Assembly (NCBI GenBank): GCA_963765375.1
Contig: CAVXVZ010000010.1
Coordinates: forward strand, 1-64,000
DNA from: Roseiarcus sp963765375
Lineage (GTDB): Bacteria > Pseudomonadota > Alphaproteobacteria > Rhizobiales > Beijerinckiaceae
Direction: 5' to 3'
Length of the DNA: 64,000 nt
A program made the position numbers and the translations under genes. Shown here in pieces: positions 35,101 through 43,962 of this stretch. Under the pieces are notes generated by a model that did no database searches, was not told the DNA's origin, and saw nothing but the letters and a program-made list of their open reading frames with translations. Position 1 is the first letter of the stretch, and each line of letters begins with the position of its first letter.

Positions 35101-35888
35101 CGGCTTTTCGACAGTTTCGCTCCGTCACGGTCAAGAACGAGCCGGTGGTGCCGGTAGCGCGGCGCTGGGCAGAAGAGAAGTTCCTGAAGCAGCCGGTGGA
35201 CGGCGGTCGCGGCATAGAGATCGCGGCCGCGCGCGACGTCGGTCACGCCTTGCAACGCATCGTCGACGACCACCGCGAGATGGTAGCTCGCCGCGCGGTC
35301 TCGGCCGCTGAGGACCACGTCGCCCCAGACCGCCGGCGCCGCCGCGCGCTCGGACGGAACGGCGCCTTCGCCATATTCGATCCAGGAGAGACCCGCCGGC
35401 GCGGCGGCGATCGCGCGGCGCATGTCGAGGCGGAAAGCCGCCTTCTCGCCGCGCGCGAGGCGGGCGCGCGCTTCGGCCGCGGCGAGCGCGCGGCAGGTTC
35501 CAGGGTAGAGCGGCGCGCCGTCCGGGTCGCGAAGGCCCGCGGAAGCGCGCGCGGCCTCGGAGCGCGTGCAAAAACAGGGGTAGACGAGGCCCTGCCCGTC
35601 GAGCCGGGCCAGCGCCGCCGCGTAGTCGTCGCGATGCTCGCTCTGGCGGCGCCATGGCGCGGGAAAGCGAAGTCCGAGCCATGCCAGGTCGTCGATGATC
35701 GCGGCCTCGAACTCAGGCTTGCAACGCCCGCTATCCAGGTCTTCAATGCGCAGAATCAGGCGCCCGCCGGTCTCGGCGGCAACGCGCTCGTTCATGAGCG
35801 CCGAATAGGCGTGGCCGAGATGGAGCGCGCCGTTCGGCGACGGCGCAAAGCGCAGCGCGGGGGCGGTTGCGGGGGTGTGATCGGCCAT
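34986..35888 (-). CDS. gluQ: Glutamyl-Q tRNA(Asp) synthetase
   Basis: A 300-residue class I synthetase-like enzyme lacking an anticodon-binding domain; it attaches glutamate to the queuosine of tRNA-Asp. Visible parts are the HIGH-type motif APSPNGALHLGHAYSAL, the zinc-site cysteines (YPCFC and a later Cys), and the KMSKS-type KLSKS. The C-terminal SVAELRERGLDPGEVRAALG is family-typical, which confirms the overlap with the M23 gene tail is real on this strand. Its ATG shares the palindromic CCATGG with the opposite-strand glycosylase start. Confidence 0.93.
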   Translation of the reverse strand: MADHTPATAPALRFAPSPNGALHLGHAYSALMNERVAAETGGRLILRIEDLDSGRCKPEFEAAIIDDLAWLGLRFPAPWRRQSEHRDDYAAALARLDGQGLVYPCFCTRSEAARASAGLRDPDGAPLYPGTCRALAAAEARARLARGEKAAFRLDMRRAIAAAPAGLSWIEYGEGAVPSERAAAPAVWGDVVLSGRDRAASYHLAVVVDDALQGVTDVARGRDLYAATAVHRLLQELLFCPAPRYRHHRLVLDRDGAKLSKSRQSASVAELRERGLDPGEVRAALGFGAGAAGALTVALG

Positions 35889-36627
35889 GGCGGCAAAGCG
35901 CATGCATAAGCCGCGAGCCCGCGCAACCCGGCGCGCCCGCCCTGTGGCGGCAAGGACCTATCATCCCGGCCCCCTGATCGTCGATGAGGCTTCCCTGAAC
36001 GAAGCCGCCGAGCGGCTGCGCGCCAAAGACCCGGAACTGATCGAGCGCCTGACCGCGGCGGGCGGACGGCCGCCGCTTCGCCGCCGGGAGCCGGGCTTCG
36101 CCGGCCTCGCGGCGATCATCGTCTCCCAGCAGGTGTCGGTCGCGAGCGCCGCCGCCATTTTCGGCCGTTTGCAGGCGCGCGTCGTCCCGCTCGAGGCGGC
36201 CGAGATCGCCAGGGCGACCGAGGATGACTTGCGCGCCTGCGGATTGTCGGCGGCAAAAATCCGCGCCCTGCGGGCGGTCGCCCAGGCGGTGGTCGAGGGC
36301 GGCTTCGATCTTAAGGGCCTCAGCGACCTCGACGCCGACGTCGCCCACAAGGCGCTGGTCGCGGTCAAGGGCGTGGGCCCGTGGACGGCGGACATTTTCC
36401 TCCTGTTCTGCCTCGGCCACCCGGACGCGTTTCCCGCCGGCGACCTCGCGCTCCAGGAAGCCGCCAAGCTCGCCCTGAGCCTCAAGCGCCGCCCCGACGC
36501 GGCGAGGCTCGAGCGGATCGCCGAACGCTGGCGGCCGCTCAGAGGCGTCGCGGCGCGGATGCTGTGGGCCTACTACCGGGGCGTGAAAGCGCGCTCGGGG
36601 ATGGCTCTCGCCGATGGTTCGGGTTAA
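35887..36627 (+). CDS. DNA-3-methyladenine glycosylase II-like (AlkA/HhH-GPD)
   Basis: A 246-residue base-excision glycosylase. It has a basic N-terminal tail, then AGLAAIIVSQQVSVASAAAIF and the helix-hairpin-helix with VKGVGPWTADIFLLFCLG; the catalytic aspartate is in FPAGDLALQEA. The N-terminal domain of enteric AlkA is missing, as usual for shorter alphaproteobacterial forms. Its ATG lies in the CCATGG that also contains the gluQ start on the other strand, so the two genes diverge with no spacing at all. A second ATG exists at 35902. Confidence 0.9.
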   Translation: MAAKRMHKPRARATRRARPVAARTYHPGPLIVDEASLNEAAERLRAKDPELIERLTAAGGRPPLRRREPGFAGLAAIIVSQQVSVASAAAIFGRLQARVVPLEAAEIARATEDDLRACGLSAAKIRALRAVAQAVVEGGFDLKGLSDLDADVAHKALVAVKGVGPWTADIFLLFCLGHPDAFPAGDLALQEAAKLALSLKRRPDAARLERIAERWRPLRGVAARMLWAYYRGVKARSGMALADGSG

Positions 36628-36662
36628 GCCAGACCCTCGATCATCCCCGGAGCCGATGTCTG

Positions 36663-37436
36663 ATGAGCGCCGCCCTGGACGGACCCCGCATCCCCGCGGC
36701 CGCAGGCCGAACCAGCCAGCTGGTGGTGTTTCTGCACGGCTACGGCGCCGACGGCAATGACCTGATCGACCTCGGGCGCCAGTGGCGGGCGCTGATGCCC
36801 GAAGCGGCGTTCGTCTCCCCCCACGCGCCCGAGCGCTCGCCGGCCTCGCCGATGGGGCGGCAATGGTTCGCGCTCTCCAATCGTCCCCCGGAGGACCCCG
36901 CCGGCGCCGACGAGCGCTGGAACGGCGCGGTCAAGGCCCGCGGCGCGATCGACGCCTTTCTCGACGCCGAGCTCAAACGGCTCGGCGTCGACGAATCGCG
37001 CCTTGCGCTGGTCGGCTTCAGCCAGGGGGCGATGATGGCGCTGCACGTGGGCTTGCGGCGCCCGCGCGCGCCGGCGGCGATCCTCGGCTATTCCGGCCTA
37101 TTGATCGGTCCGGAGCGGCTCGACGAGGCGACGGCGCGCGATTCCCGCGGCCGGCCGCCGCCGATCCTGCTCGCGCACGGCGACCAGGATCCGCTGATCC
37201 CGTTCGAGGCGATGTTCGTCGCGGCGGAAGCGTTGGCCGGCGCTTCGATCCCGACCCAATGGCACCTCTCGCTCGGGATCGGCCACGGCATCGACGCCGG
37301 CGGCCTGCGTCACGGCGGCCTCTTTCTCGCCAAGGCTTTCGCGGACCGGCGGCGGCAAGACGTCAAGCTGCAGGCGGAAATGCAGCCTGATCCGGTTGGT
37401 GTTCTCACGCGACCCGCGCCTCCCTCAGGGGCTTAG
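36663..37436 (+). CDS. Phospholipase/carboxylesterase family alpha/beta hydrolase
   Basis: A 257-residue serine hydrolase of the YpfH/carboxylesterase-2 type. It begins with the oxyanion segment VVFLHGYGADGNDL. The nucleophile is in LVGFSQGAMMAL, the acid in LLAHGDQDPLIPFE, and the histidine in LGIGHGIDAGGL. A C-terminal tail of about 25 residues extends past the fold. It follows the glycosylase gene by 35 bases on the same strand. Small-ester or acyl-protein substrates are typical; the physiological one is unknown. Confidence 0.88.
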   Translation: MSAALDGPRIPAAAGRTSQLVVFLHGYGADGNDLIDLGRQWRALMPEAAFVSPHAPERSPASPMGRQWFALSNRPPEDPAGADERWNGAVKARGAIDAFLDAELKRLGVDESRLALVGFSQGAMMALHVGLRRPRAPAAILGYSGLLIGPERLDEATARDSRGRPPPILLAHGDQDPLIPFEAMFVAAEALAGASIPTQWHLSLGIGHGIDAGGLRHGGLFLAKAFADRRRQDVKLQAEMQPDPVGVLTRPAPPSGA

Positions 37437-37586
37437 ACTGGGCTTTTTGTGCAACGGCGCAAATGTGCGCCGCAATGTGCAATAGCAATGCGTTGATAGG
37501 ATAGAAGCCAGGCATTTCGCTGCCGCGGGCTTTCCCGGTTTCGAGCCGTCCTTCAGCTCCGCCTCCGCCACCTTACCCTTCCGGAA

Positions 37587-37602
37587 TGTGACGGCCGTCA
37601 CA
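37587..37602. promoter_or_regulatory. Perfect CRP-type palindrome TGTGA-N6-TCACA
   Basis: TGTGACGGCCGTCACA is a perfect 16-base palindrome with exact CRP half-sites, 57 bases upstream of the secreted-protein start at 37659. The same arrangement occurs at 18491-18506. The spacing to the start codon fits activation or repression of a nearby promoter by a CRP/FNR-type regulator. Confidence 0.5.
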
Positions 37603-37658
37603 GCGCGCGGCGCGGCGCGGGGTTAATTTTGTCTTAACGACAAGAGAGGAATTGCGTC

Positions 37659-38144
37659 ATGAGGATCCTGGTTGCAGTCGCCTGCCTTCTTCCCTTCGCG
37701 CTGGCCGCCGAGACCGCGATCAGCCGACAATCGCCCGACGCCGCGGTGAAGGCGGCTTACGCCGCCGATCAAATGGCCATTGACGGCCGTGGCGCCGGCG
37801 TCATGGGCGACAACATGCTGCGGGCGCGGTTCTTCTCCCGCGCGCTGCTGCGGTCGATCGCCGCCAATGAAATCGTCGCCGATGCGCGCAATGCGCCCCC
37901 GGCGGTCCTCGGCGATCCGTTCACCGACCAAGCGCCCCATATGGTGGCGCTGCGCGTCGAGCCGATCTCGGAAGCTCGCGAGACGGCCAAGGTTTTGGCT
38001 GAGTTCGCCCGCGGCGACGGCGCCCGGGAGCAGCTGACCTACGCCATGGTCTACGAGCGGGGCGAGTGGCGCATCGACGACATCACCTACGCCATGCTCG
38101 ACGGCGAAAGCCACACCCTGCGCGGCGAACTGGCCACGAACTAG
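37659..38144 (+). CDS. Secreted protein, DUF3828-like
   Basis: A 161-residue exported protein with a short signal peptide (to about residue 16) and a mature part of the DUF3828/NTF2-like kind. SPDAAVKAAYAADQMAIDG opens it, LGDPFTDQAP is central, and TYAMVYERGEWRIDDITY closes it in the way family members do. No catalytic motif is evident. The start has a GAGAGGAA ribosome-binding site and a perfect CRP-type palindrome upstream, so regulated expression is likely. The function of the family is not established. Confidence 0.8.
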   Translation: MRILVAVACLLPFALAAETAISRQSPDAAVKAAYAADQMAIDGRGAGVMGDNMLRARFFSRALLRSIAANEIVADARNAPPAVLGDPFTDQAPHMVALRVEPISEARETAKVLAEFARGDGAREQLTYAMVYERGEWRIDDITYAMLDGESHTLRGELATN

Positions 38145-38505
38145 CCAATACGGTCTCCTGCGGTCCGCCGCAAAACTCACGCGCGAGAGGAGCTGCAAAT
38201 CAAGGATGCGTCATAAGGCGAAGTAGGCACCCTTTTCCAAACGGGCCACGACGCACCGCTCGAAGCGGCGGCCCTTTTCGGGTCGTCCTTGGTTTGCACC
38301 TCCTCTCGCGCGCTTTTCCGCCAGGCTCGCGATTCTCGCCGCTGCGGCCGGAATGACCGGATCGCTGGCCCCGGCCCTCGCCTTCTCCGCCAATGGCGGC
38401 GCGAGCCAGCCGATGCCGCCCTTCACATCGGAAGTGATCGCGCTCGGCCCTTCCGGGGCGCGACGAGCGCGCGTATGCTCGCGCGGGCGGGCGGAGGAGG
38501 CTTGG

Positions 38506-39267
38506 ATGCGCGGATTGCGGGTCGGCCTGGCGCTCGGCGCCGCGGTCGTTGCGGCGGTCCTGGCGCCGCAGGCGCGCCGGGCGGGCGCCGCAGGGACGCC
38601 GGTCGCCGTCGACGCCGCGATCGTGCTGGCCGCCGATGTCTCGCGCAGCATCGACGACGAGGAGTTCGCGCTGCAGCGGCGCGGCTATGCCGACGCAATC
38701 CAGAGCCAGCAGCTTCTCGATGCCGTCTCCACCGGGCCGCACGGCGCGATTGCGCTCGCCTATGTCGAATGGGCCGGCGACGGCGAGGACAAGGTCGTGG
38801 TCGACTGGGCGGTGATCCGCAACCAGGGCGACGCCGGCGCGTTCGCCGCTGCGCTCACCGCCGCCCCGAGGTCGTTCCTCGGCCGGACGGCCATCGGCGC
38901 GGCGATCGATTTCTCGTTCGCGATGTTCGCCGAGAGCGCCTTTTCGACCGACCGCAGGGTGATCGACGTCTCGGGTGACGGCACGAGCAACCAGGGCCGC
39001 CCGGTGACGGAGGCGCGCGACGCCGCCGTCGGGGCGGGAGCGGTGATCAACGGGCTCGCGATCTTCAACAAGAAGGCGGCGGCGATGGGCGGCTATCTGG
39101 CCCTGCACACCAATCCGCCCGGCGGCATCGCCCAATATTACCGCGCCAATGTGACCGGCGGCTCCGGGGCGTTCGTGCTCCAGATCGACGATTTCAAGAG
39201 CTTCGGCGAGGCGATGATGCGCAAGCTCGTCAACGAGGTCGCCGACGCGCGTCCGCCCGACGAATGA
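38506..39267 (+). CDS. DUF1194 protein (exported von Willebrand A-like)
   Basis: A 253-residue exported protein. After the signal peptide comes a VWA-type domain opening with VDAAIVLAADVSRSIDDEEF (the MIDAS-like DxSxS reads DVSRS) and continuing with IDVSGDGTSNQGRP and GLAIFN. DUF1194 proteins are widespread in Rhizobiales and of unknown role; the metal-site residues suggest divalent-metal-dependent protein binding. The open frame starts at 38353, but the ATG at 38506 places the signal peptide correctly. Confidence 0.88.
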   Translation: MRGLRVGLALGAAVVAAVLAPQARRAGAAGTPVAVDAAIVLAADVSRSIDDEEFALQRRGYADAIQSQQLLDAVSTGPHGAIALAYVEWAGDGEDKVVVDWAVIRNQGDAGAFAAALTAAPRSFLGRTAIGAAIDFSFAMFAESAFSTDRRVIDVSGDGTSNQGRPVTEARDAAVGAGAVINGLAIFNKKAAAMGGYLALHTNPPGGIAQYYRANVTGGSGAFVLQIDDFKSFGEAMMRKLVNEVADARPPDE

Positions 39268-39280
39268 CGCGCTCCGCCCG

Positions 39281-40252
39281 CTACTGCAGACGCGGGCGCT
39301 TCATGAAGCTCGACCGATCGGCCGAACGGATGCGCAAGCCGATCGCCCGGCCGTCGCGCACAATTTCGATCGGGATCTCGACCCCCGCGGGACCGCGGGT
39401 CCAGACCTTGCGGTAGAAATCGCCCAGGCCCTCGATCTCCGATCCCCCGACGCTGGCGAGAACGTCGCCGCGGCGGACGCCGGCAGCCGCCGCCGGTCCG
39501 TTCTCGGCCACGCTGGCGACGATGATCTCATCGCCGTTCTCGGCGGAAAAGACGCCGAGCCACGGGCGCGCCGGCTTGTTGACCCGGCCATAGGCCAGAA
39601 GATCGTCGAGGATCGGCGGCAGAAGGTCGATCGGCACGATCATGTTGATGTCCCTCGGGCCGGTGCGGGCGCTCAATTGCTCGACGTGCAGCGAACCGAT
39701 GCCGATCAGCCGGCCGTTCTGGTCGATCGCGCCGGCGCCGCCCCAAAACGGATGGGCGGGGGACGTGAAGATCGCCTCGTCGAGAAAATATTCCCAATAG
39801 CCGGCGAACTCCTGCTTGCTGACAACTGTCGCGCGGACGGGCTTGGTTCCCGCGCCGGCCGCCACCGTCACCGGATCGCCGAGCTTCGTCTCACTTGAGC
39901 GGCCAAGTTCGAGCGCCGGACAACCGAGCGGGCCCAGCGCCTGGATGAGGCCGAAGCCGGTCTCGCCATCGACCGCGAGCGCATGGCCGGGGGTGACGCG
40001 GCCTTCGGCGTCGGCGAGCCAGACGCTTTCGGCCTCCATGATCAGATAGCCGATCGTCAGAACGAGACCGCTCTCGCGGATGACGACGCCGCTGCCGGAC
40101 CGCTGCTCGCCCAGTGTTTCGGCGGTGAAGGCGTCCTCGGGAATCGAGGATTGCACCGTGACGATCGACTTGAGCGCGCGATCGAGATTGACGCCGGAGC
40201 CTCTGTTCGGAGGCCCTGCTTGCGGTTCGCCGCGTCGCGGCTTCTCGGTCAT
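39281..40252 (-). CDS. Trypsin-fold/PDZ (HtrA-like) protein without a catalytic triad
   Basis: A 323-residue protein with the DegP/HtrA layout (protease-fold domain about 25-215, one PDZ domain about 225-305), but no evident signal peptide. By alignment with HtrA motifs all three catalytic residues are gone. The His of TNAHVV is Tyr69 (LTIGYLI), the Asp of TDLAVL is Gly99 (ETGFGLIQ), and the Ser of GNSGGP is Trp170 (HPFWGGAG). The fold-defining parts around them are retained. It is therefore expected to bind peptides rather than cleave them. It is convergent with the DUF1194 gene. Confidence 0.85.
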   Translation of the reverse strand: MTEKPRRGEPQAGPPNRGSGVNLDRALKSIVTVQSSIPEDAFTAETLGEQRSGSGVVIRESGLVLTIGYLIMEAESVWLADAEGRVTPGHALAVDGETGFGLIQALGPLGCPALELGRSSETKLGDPVTVAAGAGTKPVRATVVSKQEFAGYWEYFLDEAIFTSPAHPFWGGAGAIDQNGRLIGIGSLHVEQLSARTGPRDINMIVPIDLLPPILDDLLAYGRVNKPARPWLGVFSAENGDEIIVASVAENGPAAAAGVRRGDVLASVGGSEIEGLGDFYRKVWTRGPAGVEIPIEIVRDGRAIGLRIRSADRSSFMKRPRLQ

Positions 40253-40371
40253 CGGCCCTATCCTTTCGGCTCAAAAACGCGCGGTCGCCGTTGGCGATCG
40301 CTCGACGGCTAACGGACAATTATGGCGGGTAAATGTGCGTGTCCCGGCACGAGGCGCCTGCGCGCCCAAAA

Positions 40372-41263
40372 TCAGCGTCGGCCGCCGGCCTGGCTGCGCT
40401 CCTCGAGCACCGACTTCAGATATTGCCCGTAGGCGCTCTTGCCGAAGCGGGCGATGATCCGCTTGAACTGGGCGACGTCGATGAGGCCGAGGTCAAGCGC
40501 GATCTCCTCGGGGCAGCCGATCTTGGCGCCCTGGCGCTGCTCGATGGTCCGAACGAAGCTCGCCGCGTCGAGGAGCGAGTCAGGCGTTCCGGTGTCGAGC
40601 CAGGCGAAGCCCCGGCCCATGCGCTCGACGCTGAGCGCCCCGGCCTCGAGATAGATGCGGTTGACGTCGGTGATCTCGTACTCGCCGCGCGCCGAAGGCT
40701 TGAGCGCCTTGGCGATCTCGACCACCTGCGAGTCGTAGAAGTAAAGGCCGGTCACCGCCCAGTGGGACTCGGGGGCGGCGGGCTTCTCCTCGATCGAGAG
40801 CGCCCGGAAGGCCGAAATCGAACTCGACCACGCCATAGCGTTCGGGATCGGGCACATGATAGGCGAACACGGTTGCGCCGCGCTCGCGCGCCGCCGCGCG
40901 CCGAAGCTGCTCGCCCAGGCCCGCGCCGTAAAAGATGTTGTCGCCGAGCACCAGCATCGCCGGACCGCCGGCGATGAACTTTTCGCCGATCACAAACGCC
41001 TGCGCGAGCCCATTGGGCTCGGGCTGCGGGGCGTATTCGATCTTGATGCCCCATTCCGCGCCGTCGCCGAGCAGGCGGCGGAACATTGGCAAGTCGTGCG
41101 GCGTCGAGATGATGAGGACGTCCCGGATCCCGGCCAGCATCACGACCGACAGCGGATAATAGATCATCGGCTTGTCGTAGACGGGGACAAGCTGCTTCGA
41201 GACCGCAAGCGTGATCGGATGGAGCCGGGTGCCCGCGCCGCCGGCCAGAATGATGCCTTTCAT
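40372..41263 (-). pseudogene. rmlA: Glucose-1-phosphate thymidylyltransferase, frameshifted
   Basis: First enzyme of dTDP-L-rhamnose synthesis. From 41263 the frame encodes MKGIILAGGAGTRLHPIT through the substrate site (LGDNIFYG) to GVVEFDF. A second frame continues from RALSIEEKP through GLYFYD and FAWLDTGT to the stop at 40372. The switch is at about 40807-40812, where GGCCTTCC holds one base too many; deleting one base gives 296 residues, the family length. Both halves are fully conserved, so an error in the sequence is quite possible. Gene order rmlC-rmlD-rmlB-rmlA on this strand is a complete pathway. Confidence 0.88.
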
Positions 41264-41304
41264 CGCCGAATCCGTTCCGGTTGCCGCGCCATCAAACGCA
41301 ACTT

Positions 41305-41374
41305 GTCATTCCCGCGAACGCGGGAATCCAGCGCCGCCGCCGCGAGTCTGGATACCCGCGTTCGCGGGTATGAC
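41305..41374. repeat. REP-like paired palindrome
   Basis: Two palindromic units face each other: CCCGCGAACGCGGG and CCCGCGTTCGCGGG, bordered by GTCATT and ATGAC and separated by about 18 bases. The ends TCATTCCCGCG and its complement form an inverted pair. This is the pattern of dispersed intergenic repeats common in proteobacterial genomes. It sits between rmlB and rmlA, where it could form a hairpin in the message and affect downstream rmlA levels. Confidence 0.7.
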
Positions 41375-41408
41375 ATGTCGGCCGGTTGCAATGGCATGAG
41401 GCGACCCG

Positions 41409-42473
41409 CTAAGTCCCGGCCTCGGCGATGACGCCGAGGCGCTCGCCGGCGTAGATCTTCTCGCGCAGCGGGCGCCACCACCATTCGTTGTCGAGATACC
41501 AGCGCACCGTCTTCTCGATGCCGGTCTCGAACGTCTCGAGCGCCCGCCAGCCGAGCTCGCGCTCGAGCTTGGTCGCGTCGATGGCGTAGCGCCGGTCGTG
41601 CCCGGGCCGGTCGGCGACGAAGGCGATCAGCGTTTCGTGCGACCGGGACAGCGGGCGAAGCCGATCGAGGATAGCGCAGATCCGCATCACGACGTCGATG
41701 TTGCGGCGCTCGTTGCGGCCGCCGACATTGTATTTCTCGCCAATTCGGCCGCGCGCCACGATCAGGTCGAGCGCCCGCGCGTGGTCCTCGACATAGAGCC
41801 AGTCGCGCACATTCGCGCCTGCGCCATAAACCGGCAGCGGCTTGCCGTGGATGGCGTTGAGAATGATCAGCGGGATGAGCTTCTCGGGGAAGTGATAAGG
41901 GCCGTAGTTGTTCGAGCAATTCGAGATGAGCGCCGGGAAGCCGTAGGTGCGCGCCCAGGCCGAGACGAGGTGATCGGCGGCCGCCTTCGAGGCCGAATAG
42001 GGCGAACTCGGATCGTAGGCCGTCTCCTCGACGAAGGCGCCGTCCTCGCCGAGCGAGCCGTAAACCTCGTCGGTCGAGACATGCAGGAAGCGGAAGCCGT
42101 CCCGCCGGTGCTCCGGCAGCCCGCGCCAGTAGGCTCGCGCCGCCTCGAGGAGCGAGAACGTGCCGACGATATTGGTCTGGATGAACGCGTCGCCGGCCGT
42201 GATCGAGCGGTCGACGTGGCTTTCGGCGGCGAGATGGATCACCTGGTCGGGCGCGAAGGTCTCGAACGCCTCGGCCACCGCCCGGCGGTCGCAGATGTCG
42301 ATCCTGGCGAAGCGGTAGTTGGGCGCATTGTCGATCGCCGCCAGGGAATGCAGGTTTCCGGCATAGGTCAGGGCGTCGATGTTGAGCACCGAGGCGCCCT
42401 CGCCGACGAGGCGCCGACATAAAGCCGAGCCGATGAACCCTGCGCCGCCGGTCACAAGCACTTTGCGCTGCAT
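41409..42473 (-). CDS. rmlB: dTDP-glucose 4,6-dehydratase
   Basis: A 354-residue extended SDR enzyme, second step of dTDP-L-rhamnose synthesis. It has the NAD-binding VTGGAGFIGSALCRRL, the catalytic YSASK preceded by STDEVYG, HLAAESHVDRSI, and the family segment NNYGPYHFPEKLIPL. The ATG at 42473 follows GGAGA. It lies downstream of rmlD and 145 bases upstream of rmlA, with the REP-like repeat between. Confidence 0.96.
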   Translation of the reverse strand: MQRKVLVTGGAGFIGSALCRRLVGEGASVLNIDALTYAGNLHSLAAIDNAPNYRFARIDICDRRAVAEAFETFAPDQVIHLAAESHVDRSITAGDAFIQTNIVGTFSLLEAARAYWRGLPEHRRDGFRFLHVSTDEVYGSLGEDGAFVEETAYDPSSPYSASKAAADHLVSAWARTYGFPALISNCSNNYGPYHFPEKLIPLIILNAIHGKPLPVYGAGANVRDWLYVEDHARALDLIVARGRIGEKYNVGGRNERRNIDVVMRICAILDRLRPLSRSHETLIAFVADRPGHDRRYAIDATKLERELGWRALETFETGIEKTVRWYLDNEWWWRPLREKIYAGERLGVIAEAGT

Positions 42474-42535
42474 GAGGTCTCCAGGGTTGAACGTCGAGCC
42501 CTTGCGGCTTACCGCCATCGCCGGGGCCGGGGCGA

Positions 42536-43411
42536 TCAGGCGAGAAGGCGGGCGCAACAGGCCGCGACCGACTGGCGCCAGTCCGGCAGCCTGACGCCGT
42601 ATACGCGAGCAAGCTTTTCGTTGTCGAGGCGGGAGTTGGCCGGCCGCCGCGCGGGCGTCGGATAGTCGGCGGTCGCAATCCGCTTGACCCGGGTCGAGCG
42701 CCGCCCGCGCGCCTCGGCCTCGCGGAACACGGCTTCGGCGAAATCCGCCCAGGTCGCCTCGCCCGATCCCGTCATGTGAAAAATGCCGCGAAAGCGAGGC
42801 GACGAATCGTCCTTGACCCTCGCCGCGATGGCGACGAGCGCGTCGGCGATGTCCAGCGCGGAGGTCGGATTGCCGCGCTGGTCGGCGACCACGCCGACCT
42901 CGTCGCGCGTCTCGTTGAGCCTCAGCATGGTGCGGACGAAATTCGCCCCGAACGGGCTGTAGACCCAGGCGGCGCGCAGAATGACGCTGTTCTTGCAAGC
43001 CGCGGCGACCTCCTTCTCGCCGGCGAGCTTGGAGCGGCCGTAAGACCCGGTCGGCCCGGTCGGATCGTCCTCGCGGTAGGGCCGGTCGAGCGCGCCGTCG
43101 AATACATAATCGGTCGAGAGATGGATAAGGGGAACGCCGAGCCGCGCCGCGGCCTCGGCCACGTGGCCCGCCCCCTCGCCGTTGACCCGAAAGGCGAGCG
43201 CCTCCTCGGCCTCGGCCTTGTCGACGGCGGTATAGGCGGCGGCGTTGACGATGACGTCCGGGCGCGCCGCTTCGAGCCCGGCGAGCACGGCGCCTCGATC
43301 GGCCAGGTCGAACGCCGGCCGGCCGAGCGCGGCCACCTCGAGCTTCGGCCCCGCGCGCTCGATCAGCGATGTCGCCACCTGGCCCTTGGAGCCAGTGACC
43401 GCGATCCTCAT
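42536..43411 (-). CDS. rmlD: dTDP-4-dehydrorhamnose reductase
   Basis: A 291-residue SDR enzyme, last step of dTDP-L-rhamnose synthesis. The N-terminus MRIAVTGSKGQVATSL is the nucleotide site, then NAAAYTAVDKAE, HLSTDYVFDG and the catalytic YGRSKLAGE. Its start overlaps the rmlC stop by 4 bases (ATGA, 43408-43411), so the two are coupled. Length is normal. Confidence 0.95.
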   Translation of the reverse strand: MRIAVTGSKGQVATSLIERAGPKLEVAALGRPAFDLADRGAVLAGLEAARPDVIVNAAAYTAVDKAEAEEALAFRVNGEGAGHVAEAAARLGVPLIHLSTDYVFDGALDRPYREDDPTGPTGSYGRSKLAGEKEVAAACKNSVILRAAWVYSPFGANFVRTMLRLNETRDEVGVVADQRGNPTSALDIADALVAIAARVKDDSSPRFRGIFHMTGSGEATWADFAEAVFREAEARGRRSTRVKRIATADYPTPARRPANSRLDNEKLARVYGVRLPDWRQSVAACCARLLA

Positions 43412-43962
43412 TCGAACAGGTCCGGCGCGTCCTTGAGCCGCGGCCATTTGCGGTCCTTGTCCGACAGGATCGGGCCTCCGGGCGGCGCTGGCCAGGCGAT
43501 CCCGAGCCCCGGATCATCCCAGGCGACGCCGCGGTCATTGGCGGCCGAATAGGCCGCGGTCGTCTTGTAGAGAACCTCGACGTCCGGCTCGAGAGTGATG
43601 AACGCGTGGGCGAATCCGATCGGCACCAGAAGCTGGCGCCAGTTCTCGGCCGTGAGCTCGACCGCGACATGCTTGCCGAAGGTCGGCGACGAGCGGCGGA
43701 TGTCGACCGCGACGTCGAGAATCCGGCCGCGCGCGCAGCGCACCAGCTTGTCCTGCGCGAATGGCGCGGTCTGGAAGTGCAAGCCGCGCAAAACGCCCGT
43801 CGCCGCGGAATAGGAATGATTGTCCTGCACGAAGGTGAGGGGAAGGCCCGCCTTCTCCCACTCGGCGAGGCTATAGACCTCGGAGAAAAACCCGCGCGCG
43901 TCGCCATGCTTTTTCGGGGTCACGATCTTGACCGCCGGAATGGCCGTCTCTTCCACCAGCAT
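43408..43962 (-). CDS. rmlC: dTDP-4-dehydrorhamnose 3,5-epimerase
   Basis: A 184-residue cupin-fold epimerase, third step of dTDP-L-rhamnose synthesis. It has the family motifs DARGFFSEVYS, FVQDNHSYS, VLRGLHFQ (catalytic His) and IPIGFAHAF-like VPIGFAHAFITL. First gene of the cluster on this strand. The longer open frame upstream (to 44067) lacks homology. Confidence 0.95.
   Translation of the reverse strand: MLVEETAIPAVKIVTPKKHGDARGFFSEVYSLAEWEKAGLPLTFVQDNHSYSAATGVLRGLHFQTAPFAQDKLVRCARGRILDVAVDIRRSSPTFGKHVAVELTAENWRQLLVPIGFAHAFITLEPDVEVLYKTTAAYSAANDRGVAWDDPGLGIAWPAPPGGPILSDKDRKWPRLKDAPDLFE

Noticed and set aside
41260..42678. 472-residue open frame over rmlB
   Set aside because: A different frame on the same strand; the rmlB frame holds all dehydratase motifs.
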